Assembly: GCA_004335835.1 (NCBI GenBank)
Contig: RWJK01001842.1
Span: forward strand, 1 to 64,000
From: Scenedesmus sp. ARA3
Lineage: Eukaryota > Chlorophyta > Chlorophyceae > Sphaeropleales > Scenedesmaceae
DNA length: 64,000 bases
Direction: 5' to 3'
Part shown: one piece after another, positions 52,902-64,000 of the stretch
Layout: each line of letters starts with the position of its first letter
Position numbering within the stretch: position 1 is the stretch's first letter
Notes under the pieces: model-generated
Seen by the model: the letters and a program-made list of their open reading frames with translations, nothing else
What the model was told of the DNA's origin: nothing
Database searches by the model: none
Position numbers and translations under genes: made by a program

Positions 52902-53413
52902 CGACTACATGGAAAACGAGGAGTACACGCCAAGACGAGTGCACATATACTTTAGCCAACTCAAGCATGGGATGCTTGCGAAACTTCGTTGACTCTGTCT
53001 TTTAATGCAGAACTAGGGCTGCCACATAACACTCTTTTGAACATGTCTCGCCTCTTGACGTGTGGGCTACCTGCGGTTGCGATCTTGCAGCTTGCGTCTG
53101 ACTTGTACTTGAACGTTTATGTTATAGCTACAATCTCAGCCGTATGCTCACCTAACTTCGTCCCAAGCCCTTGAGGCACACGTTGTGCGCCACTGCCAGC
53201 AATTGAGATATCAGAGCTGTCTGGACCCGCCTTACTACTAAGTTGATGACTCCTGATCCGAAGTTGATAGAGGAGGCACATGCAGCCGCTGAAAGGATCA
53301 GGAGGGCGCACTACAGTGCAGCAACACCCCGCCATGAGCCCAGCAGCATTGCAAATGTAAGCTGAAAGCGAAGGCACTGCATCAAACACCACAGCTCGTG
53401 TATATATTTTGAT
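52902..53413. promoter_or_regulatory. Divergent promoter region between mTERF and ATAD2-like genes
   Basis: This 512-bp stretch separates two head-to-head start codons. A plus-strand TATATATTTT lies at 53401-53410, directly before the proposed ATG at 53414, which is too close for a normal TATA box of that start. No palindromic operator stands out. Confidence 0.45.

Positions 53414-64000
<10,587 letters not shown>

Overview
The window looks like nuclear DNA of a green alga, most likely a chlorophycean (Chlamydomonadales or Sphaeropleales; the order is inference). Genes are intron-rich with GTGAGT/GTGCGC donors and CAG acceptors. CAG/CTG triplets are everywhere, as poly-Q/A/S tracts in exons and as CTG runs ahead of acceptors. 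TGTAA motifs, the usual green-algal poly(A) signal, lie downstream of several genes. Exon models were built by hand and accepted only where reading phase closed across junctions.

Layout. (1) 943-11047 (-): a secreted papain-family (C1A) cysteine peptidase fused to a long leucine-rich-repeat (LRR) region. (2) 11828-16090 (-): an F-box-like/LRR-like Gln-Leu-rich protein. (3) 16790-17207 (+): a small tentative gene. (4) 17442-19836 (+): a secreted Pro/Thr/Val-rich protein. (5) 22686-27953 (+): a multi-pass acyltransferase-3 family protein with two microexons. (6) 28063-33432: gene-poor, with tandem repeats and probable retroposon debris. (7) 33433-35591 (-): an unrecognised low-complexity protein. 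(8) 35592-38266: gene-poor, with a 21-bp minisatellite and a strong hairpin. (9) 38267-39983 (-): a small secreted beta-barrel protein of dirigent/allene-oxide-cyclase type. (10) 41899-44336 (-): a two-domain fasciclin (FAS1) surface protein. (11) 45107-52901 (-): an mTERF-like organellar protein. (12) 53414 to beyond the right edge (+): an ATAD2/Yta7-type AAA+ chromatin ATPase, 3' end missing. Several products look destined for the cell surface or secretion (1, 4, 9, 10 and perhaps 5), but nothing shows that the genes work as one pathway. The mTERF and ATAD2 genes are divergent and share a 512-bp intergenic region.

The most unusual feature is intron architecture. In at least four genes the introns are filled with tandem, decaying copies of their own flanking exon ends. 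Copies of the 3' end of the upstream exon (with donor) lie next to the real donor. Copies of the 5' end of the downstream exon (with acceptor) lie next to the real acceptor. The step is mostly about 105-140 bp, and the polarity holds on both strands. The clearest cases are in the ATAD2 gene: seven copies of the sequence following Walker A at 58223-59080, and six acceptor-side copies at 61001-61574. A second pattern is that many 3' splice sites are preceded by sense-strand (CTG)n runs.
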